64,000 bases of DNA from Mesorhizobium loti (GTDB lineage Bacteria > Pseudomonadota > Alphaproteobacteria > Rhizobiales > Rhizobiaceae): the NCBI RefSeq assembly GCF_001510895.1, contig NZ_LPWA01000175.1, positions 62,001 through 126,000 on the forward strand, in the 5' to 3' direction. A program made the translations under genes and the position numbers. Of the stretch, positions 47,101-57,780 are shown one piece after another. How positions within the stretch are numbered: position 1 is the first letter of the stretch; each line of letters begins with the position of its first letter. The notes below the pieces were generated by a model, which was not told the origin of the DNA, made no database searches, and saw only the letters and a list, made by a program, of their open reading frames with translations.

Positions 47101-47886
47101 TTACCAGAGATCGTAGCGCAAGCCGAGCTTGACCTGGTGGTTGCTGATGCCTTTGTGGACCGGGAACGAATTCAGGCTCGCGGCGGTGATGTATTCCGCA
47201 TCGGGCGCGGAGAAATACTGATAGCCCAGGTCGATCAGCACATTCTTCGAGACCTGGTAGGCGACACCCGCATTCAATGTATAGGCAACCGAATATTTCG
47301 CCTTGCTGCTATGCTCGACGAAATCGTCAGTAGCGTCGCCGTTATCGGTAAAATAGCTCGCCGAAAGATCGTATTTGCTGCGGACGATGCCGACGCCCGC
47401 GCCGACATAAGGCGTCAAGCCGACATAGGTGCCAAGGTCGACATAGCCGTTGAGTATGCCTGAGACCGCGAAGTTCTTGAGGTTTCCGGATGCCACCGTC
47501 GCCGTCGCCGGCGCTACCACGGTTGCCGTATCGTCGTAGCTGAAGCTGACTTTGTTGCCGGGTAGATAGCCGAGGTTGAGATCGGCGCGCAGATAGTCAT
47601 TGAAATGATATCCGACGCCGATGCTCGCAAAATACGCGTCCTCGCTCTCGCTGAAGCTTTTGTTGGTGTTGGTCGTTGCCGGGAATGTGAAATCCCCATT
47701 TTTGAAGCTCTTTTGCGCCAGATAGGAGACGTCGCCGCGCAGGTACCAGCCCGAGCCGACCTCGACCGGCTGATAATCCGGCGCCTGGTCGACATAGATC
47801 GGCGGATCGTAGTCGGCCGCGAGCGCCGGCGTCAGAGGCAAAAGGGTTGCGGCAAGCGCTGACGCAATACGCGATTTGAGTGTCAT
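47101..47886 (-). CDS. Outer-membrane beta-barrel protein, Omp25/Omp31 type
   Basis: 261 residues. Signal peptide (MTLKSRIASALAATLLPLTPALA), then an eight-strand barrel of the OmpA-like/Omp25-31 group (GSGWYLRGDVSYLAQKSF; YFASIGVGYHFNDYLRADLNLGYL; GLTPYVGAGVGIVRS; LIDLGYQYF; NHQVKLGLRYDLW). The final aromatic residue is the sorting signal. A CGGCGGA/TCCGCCG hairpin (47054-47075) follows the stop. The promoter side carries CtrA-like TTAA sites. Confidence 0.87.
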   Translation of the reverse strand: MTLKSRIASALAATLLPLTPALAADYDPPIYVDQAPDYQPVEVGSGWYLRGDVSYLAQKSFKNGDFTFPATTNTNKSFSESEDAYFASIGVGYHFNDYLRADLNLGYLPGNKVSFSYDDTATVVAPATATVASGNLKNFAVSGILNGYVDLGTYVGLTPYVGAGVGIVRSKYDLSASYFTDNGDATDDFVEHSSKAKYSVAYTLNAGVAYQVSKNVLIDLGYQYFSAPDAEYITAASLNSFPVHKGISNHQVKLGLRYDLW

Positions 47887-47948
47887 GGTCCCCGGCTCCC
47901 GAAATTGGCGCCAGCCGCGAACGCGAGCGCCGTTTCAAGGAGCCATTG

Positions 47949-47965
47949 TTAACCATAGTGGTTAA
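47949..47965. promoter_or_regulatory. CtrA-like palindrome before the porin gene
   Basis: TTAACCATAGTGGTTAA is a perfect dyad of two TTAACCA half-sites, the half-site reported for rhizobial CtrA. GGTTAAGG follows at 47971. It lies about 60 bases before the start codon. Confidence 0.5.
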
Positions 47966-48033
47966 GTGCCGGTTAAGGATAACAGGCGGTTACCGAATTG
48001 ATTTCGATGCGATTTTACCAACCGCGCACAAAC

Positions 48034-48064
48034 GAAAACCGCCCGGCTGGCGCCGGGCGGTTTG
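48034..48064 (-). terminator. Terminator of the second porin gene
   Basis: AAACCGCCCGG pairs with CCGGGCGGTTT and continues into TTTTCGTTT on the minus strand, 25 bases past the stop. Confidence 0.85.
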
Positions 48065-48089
48065 ACAGATTTCGGGATATTCCAGGCGA

Positions 48090-48928
48090 CTACTTGGTGT
48101 AGATCGGCTCCGGCTCCGGCACATAAGGTTCCGGCGGCGGGGCGCAATCGGACCTGCCGAACTGATAGCGCAGGCCACCGCGCACTTCATGCACGTTGAT
48201 GCCGCGATCATAGCCGGGGCCGACATTGCTGTCCGCGGCATATTCGAACATCTTGCCGCCATTGATGTGGCTGTAACGATAGCCGACATCGAGCTTGACG
48301 CGATCGGTCAGGCAGTAGGAAGCGCCGGCCATGAGCGCATAGGCAAAGCGCCAGCCCTTGCCGCCCTGATGGAAGAAGTCGCCGTCGAGGTCGCTGTTGT
48401 GAAGCGTGTCCCACTTGACCCAGGCGCCGCCGATGCCGGCGCGACGTAAGGCGTCACACCATGCCAGGTGCCGATGTCGACATAGGCGTTGGCCAGCAGC
48501 AGCAGCGCCGAATAGGACGAGGTATCGACGGAGGTACAAGGCACCCCGCCGCCGCAGAAGCCATCGGTCGAGCCGCGGAAATTGGATTTGCCCATCCAGT
48601 CTGCGGTAAGGTCGGTGCGGAAATACTGATTGGCCTGGTAACCGATACCGGCGCCGGCGGAGAAGGCGCCTTTCAGCTTGCCGCTGGCGAAGCTACCCTG
48701 GGTCTGGGGCGCCGCCCCGTAAGTGATGTAGTCGCCACCGCGGAAGCGCGACCAGTGATAGTCGATGTCGCCGCGAATATACCAGCCGCCAACGTCGACC
48801 GGCTGGGCCTCCACGACTGGTGGCGGCGCCTCCTCGACCGGTGGTGGTTCGGCGAGGTCCGCTGCGAAAGCCGGTACGGCCAAGCCCGCGAACAGCGCAA
48901 GCAATGCCATTCTTGCTGTATTGAACAT
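48090..48928 (-). CDS. Second outer-membrane beta-barrel protein, frame broken near 48443
   Basis: 279 residues after one correction. Signal peptide (MFNTARMALLALFAGLAVPAFA), a Pro/Glu/Val linker (EPPPVEEAPPPVVEAQPVDV), then a barrel of the same family as its neighbour (GGWYIRGDIDYHW; GAGIGYQANQYFRTDLTADW; TWHGVTPYV). The frame breaks at TACGTCGCGCC, which should be TAC-GTC-GGC-GCC. The C-terminus is Pro/Glu-rich (CAPPPEPYVPEPEPIYTK), not the usual aromatic end. A DGFCGGGVPC loop could hold a disulfide. Confidence 0.82.
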
Positions 48929-49002
48929 GCTGTCACCCCTAAGAAGCCTCGGGACGACACCGCCCGAAGATGAACCTCGGCGTGGATAATGAATTGCAAA
49001 GG

Positions 49003-49017
49003 TTAAAGGCCGTTTAA
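49003..49017. promoter_or_regulatory. CtrA-like TTAA-N7-TTAA site
   Basis: TTAA at 49003 and 49014 are separated by exactly seven bases, the CtrA consensus; GATTAACCA follows at 49025. It is about 75 bases before the second porin start. Confidence 0.5.
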
Positions 49018-49089
49018 CCGTACCGATTAACCACGAATCTATACAATTTTAGAGGGTATGCCGTTGTCGGTGCCGTTGCAGGCGCGCGC

Positions 49090-49117
49090 AAAAAAAGCCC
49101 GCCGGGCGGCGGGCTTC
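49090..49117 (-). terminator. Terminator of glmM
   Basis: On the minus strand AAGCCCGCC and GGCGGGCTT pair, followed by seven T. It starts about 30 bases past the glmM stop. Confidence 0.9.
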
Positions 49118-49146
49118 AGAACGCGGTGGGCCGGTGTGCGGCTCTG

Positions 49147-50499
<1,353 letters not shown>

Positions 50500-50868
50500 G
50501 CCTGCCAATGTCCCCGTCGGTTTTTCAGCCGCCCCTATTGCCACAATTGGGCCGCATCCGATCATCACATTTCGTGATTGTATATTACCATTCCTTAGAA
50601 AATCATTGTCACGGGCGGTTCAAGTGATTCGACAGCCTACCACGACCCCTCACTGTAGCGGCAATATACCAGCCGGCGCGAGCTTTTCTGCCCAAAACCG
50701 CCTGGCAAAACCTTGTTTGCGCGACCTGCGCCAAGCAATTCATCACCTTGTCGGGAGGAACACACTTTGTGAGAGCATCCGCGCTGGAAGCATCTGGCGC
50801 AGTTTGAAGTTGAGAGCTATTGATTTGGTATAGGGACACCACCTGGCGGCAGCAAGGGAGAAAACGCC
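50500..50868. other. Divergent gap, glmM / Cys-repeat protein
   Basis: 369 bases with promoters for both sides. A TTGAAG...TATAGG-like pair (about 50800-50835) could serve the plus gene. No ORF, known RNA or long repeat was seen. Confidence 0.45.
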
Positions 50869-51729
50869 ATGCTTATTCATAGACTTGCAACGTTGACGGG
50901 CATCGCCGTCGCAACCTTGTTCCTGGCGGCGCCGGCCAACGCGCTGACCATGGCCGAGTGCAGCACCAAGTACAACGCGGCGAAGGACGCCGGAACGCTC
51001 GCCGGCCAGACCTGGAACCAGTTCCGCAAGGCGCAGTGCGGCAGCGACGCCTCCGCCGCGACCGATACGAAGGCGACGACCGACACCAAGGCGGCCGACA
51101 CCAAGCCAGCCAAGAAGGCCAAGGAGACGACCGCAGCGGCTGCCGACAGCTCGGCCAAGGGCCTGACCGCCAAGGAATGCAGCGCCAAGTACCAGGCCGC
51201 GAAAGCCGCCGGCACGCTGAACGGCATGAAGTGGAACGACTTCCGCAAGACCGAATGCGCGGCCGGCGCCACTGCCGCGGCAGCGACTGATACGAAGCCC
51301 GCCAAGGCGACCAAGACCGCCACCTCGACGGAGGCGGCTGCCGACAGCGGCAAAGGCCTGAGCATGGCCGAATGCAGCACCAAGTATCAGGCCGCGAAGA
51401 CCGCCAACAAGCTCAACGGCATGAAGTGGAACGACTTCCGCAAGGCCGAGTGCGGCGCCGGCGCTGCCGACGACGACACCGCGCCGGCTCCGACGGAAGC
51501 GACTTTCACCAAGGAACCGGCGAAGCCGACCGCGGCCGCGCCGAAGGGCGTGACCTTCCCGACCGCGATCTCGCCGAAATTCGCCACCGAGACCCCGGCC
51601 AAGGGCCGCATGCACACCTGCCTCGAGCAGTACTACGCCAACAAGGACGCCAACACGCTGAACGGCCTGAAGTGGATCCAGAAGGGCGGCGGCTTCTACA
51701 GCCTCTGCAATGCCAAGCTGAAGAGCTGA
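50869..51729 (+). CDS. Secreted protein with four Cys-framed repeats
   Basis: 286 residues. A signal peptide (MLIHRLATLTGIAVATLFLAAPANA) is followed by four copies of C-x3-Y-x3-K-x-(A/N)-(G/N)-x-L-x-G-x2-W...C. The Cys pairs are 31/57, 104/130, 169/195 and 251/280, so each unit could close one disulfide. The linkers are Ala/Thr/Lys-rich and low complexity, the third with a proline-rich extension. The three first units share WN-x-FRK; the fourth is divergent. I do not recognise a function; periplasmic or surface location is inferred. Monocistronic with its own terminator. Confidence 0.8.
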   Translation: MLIHRLATLTGIAVATLFLAAPANALTMAECSTKYNAAKDAGTLAGQTWNQFRKAQCGSDASAATDTKATTDTKAADTKPAKKAKETTAAAADSSAKGLTAKECSAKYQAAKAAGTLNGMKWNDFRKTECAAGATAAAATDTKPAKATKTATSTEAAADSGKGLSMAECSTKYQAAKTANKLNGMKWNDFRKAECGAGAADDDTAPAPTEATFTKEPAKPTAAAPKGVTFPTAISPKFATETPAKGRMHTCLEQYYANKDANTLNGLKWIQKGGGFYSLCNAKLKS

Positions 51730-51750
51730 TCGCTTAGGTCACAACTCCAG

Positions 51751-51790
51751 AAAAGCCCGCGAGCCGCAAGGTTCGCGGGCTTTTTTTGTT
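51751..51790 (+). terminator. Terminator of the Cys-repeat gene
   Basis: AAAGCCCGCGA pairs with TCGCGGGCTTT around a 10-base loop and is followed by TTTTT. Confidence 0.9.
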
Positions 51791-51826
51791 TGCGGCACAA
51801 GAGGGGAAGCGCGGTCGCCGACGCTG

Positions 51827-52076
51827 CCAATCTCCCCCCTCGTGGGGGAGATGTCCGGCAGGACAGAGGGGGGCGCGGAGGATCTCGGCTTTTCAGTCCA
51901 GCTTCAGGAGATGACTCGCGAAGGCCGCAGACTGAAAGCGAGCGAAAATTCTCCGATACAAGCTACCATTGAGATGCCGGCGGGACAGCGCCCCCCTCTG
52001 CCCTGCCGGGCATCGCCCCCACAAGGGGGGAGATCGGTCGTCACGCCGACTTTCGCCGATCGCCAACGTTGCAGGT
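51827..52076. repeat. Second copy of the TGTCCGGCAGGACA inverted-arm element
   Basis: Arm 51827-51879 and inverted arm 51988-52036, then CGCCGATCGCCAACGTTGC (about 52055-52073), the same order as in the thi operon copy near 35 kb. The 108 bases between the arms are unrelated to the inner part there. The gap 51730-52170 holds no gene. Confidence 0.8.
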
Positions 52077-52116
52077 GTAGGATCGCGGGAAGGTTGGCAG
52101 TCCCTTCCCCAAAAGC

Positions 52117-52149
52117 AAAACGCCGCGGTTTGATCCGCGGCGTTTTTTC
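52117..52149 (-). terminator. Terminator of ftsH
   Basis: AAACGCCGCGG pairs with CCGCGGCGTTT around TTTGAT; on the minus strand it ends in TTTTGCTTTT. It lies 22 bases past the ftsH stop. Confidence 0.85.
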
Positions 52150-52170
52150 CAATCAGTTCGCTTGCTTAAC

Positions 52171-54104
52171 TCACCCCTGCGGCTGCGGCTCCATGCCGCC
52201 TTCGGGCTCGGGGCCCTTCTTGCGGCGGCCGCCGGTGCCGGCCTTGGGCACGGCCGAGCCGCGGCTGGGCGGCGTGTCGTCGCCAAGGTCGCGGGCGGGC
52301 TTGTGGCCGGCGATCAGCTGCTTGATCTCGTCGCCGGTCAGCGTCTCGTATTCGAGCAGCCCTTCGGCCAGCGCGATCCAGTCCTTCTTCTTCTTGGTCA
52401 GCACGGTCTTGGCCGTGGAATAGGCGTCGTCGATCAGCCGGCGCACCTCGGCGTCGATGATCTGCGCCGTCTCTTCCGAGATGTTCTGCTGGCGCGCCAC
52501 CGAATGTCCAAGGAAGACCTCTTCCTGGTTGTCGCCATAGGCGACATGGCCGAGCTTGTCGGAGAAGCCCCAGCGCGTGACCATGGCGCGCGCCAGCTTG
52601 GTCGCCTGCTCGATGTCGGAGGAGGCGCCGGAGGTGATGTTCTCCTTGCCGAACTTGAACTCCTCGGCGACGCGGCCGCCCATCATGATCGCGAGCCGCG
52701 AGATCATGTATTTGTAGCTCATCGAATAGCGGTCGCCTTCCGGCAGTTGCATGACCATGCCGAGCGCGCGGCCGCGCGGATGATGGTCGCCTTGTGCAGC
52801 GGGTCGGCAGTCGGCACGTTGAGCGCCAGGATCGCATGGCCGGCCTCGTGATAGGCGGTCAGCTCCTTCTCGGCCTGCGTCATCGCCGACGAGCGGCGCT
52901 CGGCGCCCATCATGATCTTGTCCTTGGCGTCCTCGAACTCGGCCATGGTGACAAGCCGCTTGTTGCGGCGCGCCGCCATCAGCGCGGATTCGTTGACGAG
53001 GTTCATCAGGTCGGCGCCGGAGAAGCCCGGCGTGCCGCGCGCGATCACCTTGAGATCGACATTGGGCGCCAGCGGCACGTTGCGCACATGCACCTTGAGG
53101 ATCTTCTCGCGGCCGACGATATCGGGGTTCGGCACCACCACCTGGCGGTCGAAGCGGCCGGGCCTGAGCAGCGCCGGGTCGAGCACGTCGGGCCGGTTGG
53201 TGGCGGCGATCAGGATGATGCTTTCATTGGACTCGAAGCCGTCCATCTCGACCAGCAGCTGGTTCAGCGTCTGCTCGCGCTCGTCATTGCCGCCGCCGAG
53301 GCCGGCGCCGCGATGACGGCCGACCGCGTCGATCTCGTCGATGAAGATGATGCAGGGCGCGTTCTTCTTGGCCTGGTCGAACATGTCGCGCACACGGGAT
53401 GCGCCGACGCCGACGAACATCTCAACGAAGTCCGAGCCGGAGATGGTGAAGAACGGCACGTTGGCTTCGCCGGCGACGGAGCGGGCGAGCAGCGTCTTAC
53501 CGGTTCCGGGCGGGCCGACGAGCAGCACGCCGCGCGGAATCTTGCCGCCGAGCCGCTGGAACTTCTGCGGATCGCGCAGGAACTCGACGATCTCCTCGAG
53601 ATCCTCCTTGGCCTCGTCGACGCCGGCGACATCCTGGAACGTGACGCGGCCATGCGCCTCGGTCAGCAGCTTGGCCTTCGACTTGCCGAAGCCCATGGCG
53701 CGGCCGGAGCCCGACTGCATCTGGCGCATGAAGAATATCCACACGCCGAGGATCAGGATCATCGGCAGCCACGAGATCAGATAGCCGAACAGCGAGTTGG
53801 AGCCGTCGGTTTCAGGCCGCGCGTTGATGGTGACGTTCTTGTCCTGGAGCCTCGAGACCAGCGACGGATCGCCGGGCGAATAGGTCTGGAAGCCGTTGGC
53901 ATTGTCCGTGTAGTTGCCCGAGATGCGGGCGCCGGCGATGGTCACGCTCTTGACCCGGCCGGACGAGACATCCTGCAGGAACTGCGAATAGGCAATCTCG
54001 CTGGAGGCGCCACGCGTCTGCGGCGTCTGGAAAAGATTGAACAGGGCGATGAGCAGGACCGCTATGATCGCCCAGAGCGCGAGGTTGCGATAATTCGGAT
54101 TCAT
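52171..54104 (-). CDS. ftsH: FtsH, ATP-dependent membrane zinc protease, frame broken near 52779
   Basis: 644 residues after one correction. Two N-terminal membrane helices flank a periplasmic domain (residues about 5-125). AAA core: GPPGTGKT, IIFIDEIDAVGR, the SRH ATNRPDVLDPALLRPGRFDR, and the zinc motif HEAGH. It removes misassembled membrane proteins and LpxC-type targets. In the frame break, GCGACCATCATCCGCGCGG should be ...ATCATCCCGCGCGG, giving [28 protein letters not shown]. FtsH is normally essential in bacteria, so the missing C is very probably an error of sequence. Confidence 0.93.
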
Positions 54105-54209
54105 CTATTGTCCTGTTGGCGTCCGCGTGCGGACCCACGATGGTGATGGAGGCTTGGGCCTAACATAGGGAGAGCGCCTCCCCTTGCCAAGCATAACAGC
54201 GCGCCTCGG

Positions 54210-55604
54210 TTAAGCTTTCGCCCATGCTCCGCCGCGATCATGGCCGCGGAAAGGCAACGGCGGCAGCGACGGCGCGCCAATCAGCGCGGCGACCGCCGCG
54301 GCGGCCAGCAAATCGAAGGACGGCAGGAAGCGGGCAAAAGGCGACACCACCGGGACGCTGGTCATTGGCTGCGGCGCATCACCGCCGCCAACAAAATCAA
54401 CGCGTTCGCCGCCGCGCCACAGCGCGGGTTCGGCGGCCAGCGCCCTGCGCAGCAGGCTCGCCGAAACACCGGCTTCCTGGGCAGATCGTTTGGCGGCGGC
54501 AGGTCCCACAGGCGCGATCACCAACCCGCCCGACCTGTCGCTCAATGTGATCCCGCGCCGGCCGTCCCAAAGGGCCTGGTCCTGTGCCGGAACGGCGGCG
54601 GGCAGATTGCGCGCCTCGCGGTGGAGGAAAATGCCGGACCGGCGCGCATCGACCACGGTCCGCGACAATGTGGCGCAAAGCGTCTCGGACCTCAGACGCT
54701 CGAACAGAGCGCGGGGGCGCGCTTCATCCGGAAGGAACGAGACGCCGCCGACCGTGGCGAGCAGGATGCGCAGCGCATAGACGGCCGCTTCGCTGTCTTC
54801 AGCGCTGGTGAAATCGCGATCGAGGCGGATGAGCCCCGGAGCCGGTCTGCCGGCAAAGGCGCCGATCAGCACGGCCGCGCGGCGGCCGAGTTCTTCGCGT
54901 TCGGCGGCCGCCTGTCCGGCCTTTGCGATTGCCTGCGCGAAGCGCGCCTCGCCGTCGGCGCCTGCAAGCGAGATGCGCATGCGCGGCCGCTCGAAACGCT
55001 GGTCGACATTGGTCGGATCCTCGATCCACCCGATACCGCGGCGCTTCAGCATCTCGCGCAATGCTGCCCGGCGCGTGCCGAGCAGCGGTCGGGCGATCCA
55101 TGTGCGCCAGTCGTAGAGCGTGGCGGGCGCCATCCCCGCGAGGCCGCGGCCGTCGCGCGCATCCTCGTCGCTCGCGTCCTCTTCGCGGGCTTGCCGCATC
55201 AGCACCGTCTCTGCCTGGTCGTCGGCGGTGTGGCCGGTTACCACCACACGGATGCCCTCCGCTTCGGCCGCCTTGGCCAACAGCCGGTAGCGCGCCTCGC
55301 GCGCGGCGGCGGGCAGCCCGGTCCTCGGCTTGCGGCCGGACCAGACGAGCGTGCGATGCGCGATCCCGTGTTCGGCGCAGACGCTCGCAACGGCTTGCGC
55401 TTCCGCTGCCGAACCTGGTCTGAGGTCGTGATCGATCGTCACCGCGAGCAGCTTTGCCGCGGGCAGGGTTCGGTCGAGGTGATGCTTGAGGAGGAAGAGA
55501 AGGGCGGTCGAGTCGCTGCCGCCGGACACGGCTGCAACGGCGCCGTTGGAAAAGTCGAAGTTTGAGAAAAGGCGGTCCGAAAGGTCAGGCTCGGTGTCGA
55601 GCAT
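54210..55604 (-). CDS. tilS: TilS, tRNA(Ile)-lysidine synthetase
   Basis: 464 residues. It makes lysidine at C34 of the CAU-anticodon isoleucine tRNA. PP-loop SGGSDS (27-32), the HTADDQAETVLMR motif, and a C-terminal domain weakly conserved. Rhizobial TilS often runs about 440-490 residues, so length is normal. Order pal-cpoB-tilS-ftsH is conserved in the group. No ribosome site stronger than GA-rich stretches was seen before 55604. Confidence 0.9.
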   Translation of the reverse strand: MLDTEPDLSDRLFSNFDFSNGAVAAVSGGSDSTALLFLLKHHLDRTLPAAKLLAVTIDHDLRPGSAAEAQAVASVCAEHGIAHRTLVWSGRKPRTGLPAAAREARYRLLAKAAEAEGIRVVVTGHTADDQAETVLMRQAREEDASDEDARDGRGLAGMAPATLYDWRTWIARPLLGTRRAALREMLKRRGIGWIEDPTNVDQRFERPRMRISLAGADGEARFAQAIAKAGQAAAEREELGRRAAVLIGAFAGRPAPGLIRLDRDFTSAEDSEAAVYALRILLATVGGVSFLPDEARPRALFERLRSETLCATLSRTVVDARRSGIFLHREARNLPAAVPAQDQALWDGRRGITLSDRSGGLVIAPVGPAAAKRSAQEAGVSASLLRRALAAEPALWRGGERVDFVGGGDAPQPMTSVPVVSPFARFLPSFDLLAAAAVAALIGAPSLPPLPFRGHDRGGAWAKA

Positions 55605-55655
55605 CAGCGCATGTCGCCCAAAGGTGGTCCCGGGTTTGGGACAGCGGCATGCAAG

Positions 55656-56810
55656 CTAGCACGATGCCAGCGCCTTTTCCTGCTTGATGCGTTCCTTGAG
55701 GGTACCGGAAACATCCGGATAGCGCTTGCCGATCTCGTTGAAGGTGGCGCAGGCCACGTCGTTCTGCTTGAGGCCGACCAGCGACACACCGAGCTTCAGC
55801 AGCATGTCGGGCGCCTTCTTGGCCTTCGGATACTCCTTGCTGGCGGCCAGGAAGACCTCCGCAGCGTCGCGGTATTTCTGCTGGCCAAGCAGGGATTCGC
55901 CCAGCCAGTAATGCGCGTCCGACGCCTTGGCGTCCTTGGGGAAGCGGGAGATGTGATCGCGGAAACCCTGCTCGGCGGTGGGATAGTCGCCCGACAGGAT
56001 GAACTGGTAGGAGTTGCGATAGAGCTCGTCCGGATCGTTGGTCGAGGGCAGTGACGCCATCACCGTGCCGCCGGACTTGCTCTTGCCGCGATTGGTGCTT
56101 GTCTCGGCGGAAGGTGCTGCGTTTGCCGTGGCTGCGGGAGCTTGCGCTGGCGCGCCCGCCTGCGGATCGCTTTCTGCATTGACGACATTGCCATTCTTGT
56201 CGACCGTGATGGTGCCGAAGGTCTTCGGCGGCGCGCCGGTGATCACCTTGCCAGGGTCGCCGGTCTGCGACTCGACGATGACCTCGCCGACGCTCTTGCC
56301 GCCGCCGTCCTGCCCACCCGCATCGGCCGGCGCTTGCGTCGCCGGAGCATTGGCGACGTTGGTGTCGGTGCCGCTGCCGCCGGCACCCGCATCGCCCAGA
56401 TTCGTGTTGCCATTGCTGGCATTGCCATCCTGCGGCGCGGCCTCGGATTTCTTCTGGCCAGTGGGCTTCGCGCCCTGCGAGCCGCCTTCGAGTTGCTGGA
56501 AGCGGAACTCGTTGTCTTCCTGCTGCTTGCGCATCTGCTCCTGCATCTGCAGGATCTGGAAGTTGAGCTCCTCGATCTTGCCGTTCATCTGGCGCAACTG
56601 ATCTTCCAGACCGGTCGTGCCGCCGCCGTCCTGCTGCGCCATCTGAGCCTGCTCAGTCTTCTTCTTGTCGCCGAAGATGCCGAGCGTCGGCAGATGGAAG
56701 GTGAACCCGCTGTCCGAGGATTGCGCGCTGTCCGCCGGGGCGGCAACGCTCGATATGCTTGACACAAGCAGCAGCGCAAGCGTGCCGCTCAGGACCGTTC
56801 TGAAATGCAT
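55656..56810 (-). CDS. cpoB: CpoB/YbgF, Tol-Pal coordinator of cell division
   Basis: 384 residues. Signal peptide (MHFRTVLSGTLALLLVSSISSVAA), a coiled coil at about residues 55-105 (LEDQLRQMNGKIEELNFQILQMQEQMRKQQEDNEFRFQQLE), a low-complexity Gly/Asn/Ala/Thr middle, and C-terminal TPR repeats (about 265-384, DELYRNSYQFILSGDYPTAEQGFRDHISRFPKDAKASDAHYWLGESLLGQQKYRDAAEVF). It links peptidoglycan synthesis to Tol-driven constriction. The open frame extends far upstream into the hairpin region, but 56810 is the family start. Confidence 0.92.
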   Translation of the reverse strand: MHFRTVLSGTLALLLVSSISSVAAPADSAQSSDSGFTFHLPTLGIFGDKKKTEQAQMAQQDGGGTTGLEDQLRQMNGKIEELNFQILQMQEQMRKQQEDNEFRFQQLEGGSQGAKPTGQKKSEAAPQDGNASNGNTNLGDAGAGGSGTDTNVANAPATQAPADAGGQDGGGKSVGEVIVESQTGDPGKVITGAPPKTFGTITVDKNGNVVNAESDPQAGAPAQAPAATANAAPSAETSTNRGKSKSGGTVMASLPSTNDPDELYRNSYQFILSGDYPTAEQGFRDHISRFPKDAKASDAHYWLGESLLGQQKYRDAAEVFLAASKEYPKAKKAPDMLLKLGVSLVGLKQNDVACATFNEIGKRYPDVSGTLKERIKQEKALASC

Positions 56811-56936
56811 TCTATCTCTCGCCGTGAAATCTGTTGGCCTGATGCGCCTTTCCAAATCGGAATGGGAGGAAGCGCCCTCGCGCTCATAGCAGGACGCGAG
56901 ACTTCGGCCAAATTTTGTTTCAACCTGTCGCATACG

Positions 56937-56965
56937 AAAAAGGCGGCCCTGAGGCCGCCTTTCGT
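56937..56965. terminator. Hairpin between pal and cpoB
   Basis: AAAGGCGGCC pairs with GGCCGCCTTT around CTGA, with A/T flanks on both sides. It could end pal transcripts or partly attenuate before cpoB. Confidence 0.75.
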
Positions 56966-57046
56966 TTCGCGATGTTGTATTTTTGCCGCCCACAGCGCCG
57001 CGCGTCGTCAGACGCGCAAAGGACGCTGTGGCGCTTATGATCCTTT

Positions 57047-57070
57047 CCGAAAATCGATATCGATTTTCGG
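57047..57070. repeat. Perfect 24-base palindrome after pal
   Basis: CCGAAAATCGAT is followed directly by its reverse complement ATCGATTTTCGG, with GATCCTTT upstream. The sequence resembles a frequent short Mesorhizobium palindrome. It lies 9 bases past the pal stop and may form a 3' hairpin or bind a dimeric protein. Confidence 0.7.
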
Positions 57071-57079
57071 GGCGGAGCC

Positions 57080-57586
57080 TCAGGAGCCGGCGCCGGAGAG
57101 CGTGGTGACGGCGCGGCGGTTCTGCGACCAGCACGAGATGTCGTCGCAGACCGCGACCGGACGCTCCTTGCCGTAGGAGATGGTCTTCAGGCGGTTGGCC
57201 GCGACACCCTTGGAAACCAGGAAGTCGCGGGTGGCGGCGGCGCGGCGGGCGCCCAGCGCCAGATTGTATTCGCGCGTGCCGCGCTCGTCGGCATGGCCTT
57301 CGATGACGATGGCATACTGCCTGTACTGGTTGAGCCACTGCGCCTGGCGGCCAAGCGTCGTCTGCGCATCGGCACGGATCGACGAAGAGTCGGTGTCGAA
57401 GAAGATGCGGTCGCCGATGTTGACGGTGAAATCCTGCGCCGAGCCGGGCGTGGCGGCGCCGGCGCCATTCAGGCCGAGATCGGCGGCGCTGTTCGGGGTC
57501 TTCTTGGAGGCGCAACCGGCGATGGCAAGAGCCGCCACCAACGCGATCATCGCCGGATTTCTGGTAAGTGCTGCGATACGGCCCAT
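57080..57586 (-). CDS. pal: Pal, peptidoglycan-associated lipoprotein
   Basis: 168 residues. Lipobox AIAGC with Cys25, then a short linker and an OmpA-like domain that binds peptidoglycan (IFFDTDSSSIRADAQTTLGRQAQWLNQYRQYAIVIEGHADERGTREYNLALGARRAAATRDFL). It tethers the outer membrane to the wall and is the target of TolB. AAGGAG is 8 bases before the ATG. GGTTAACC (57643-57650) and GGTTAA (about 57667) upstream are CtrA-like half-sites. A small S23-type cassette separates it from tolB. Confidence 0.95.
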   Translation of the reverse strand: MGRIAALTRNPAMIALVAALAIAGCASKKTPNSAADLGLNGAGAATPGSAQDFTVNIGDRIFFDTDSSSIRADAQTTLGRQAQWLNQYRQYAIVIEGHADERGTREYNLALGARRAAATRDFLVSKGVAANRLKTISYGKERPVAVCDDISCWSQNRRAVTTLSGAGS

Positions 57587-57780
57587 GCCGCCCTCTCCTT
57601 AGCATTCGAGTGATTTCGTTGATCACCCAGTAACCACGTTTGGGTTAACCGGCATTCAAGAAACACGGTTAATATTTGGTTTCAGGCCGCCGTCCTCGGC
57701 CGTTACGCGTCCACGCATTTACCAAGATCGACAATGCGCGCGGACCCTAGGCGGAAATGCGGCCAAAACATGAAAAAGGG

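Noticed and set aside
56811..57626. Upstream extension of the cpoB frame through pal
   Set aside because: The extension runs out of frame through pal, a clear lipoprotein gene, and cpoB has its own signal peptide at 56810.
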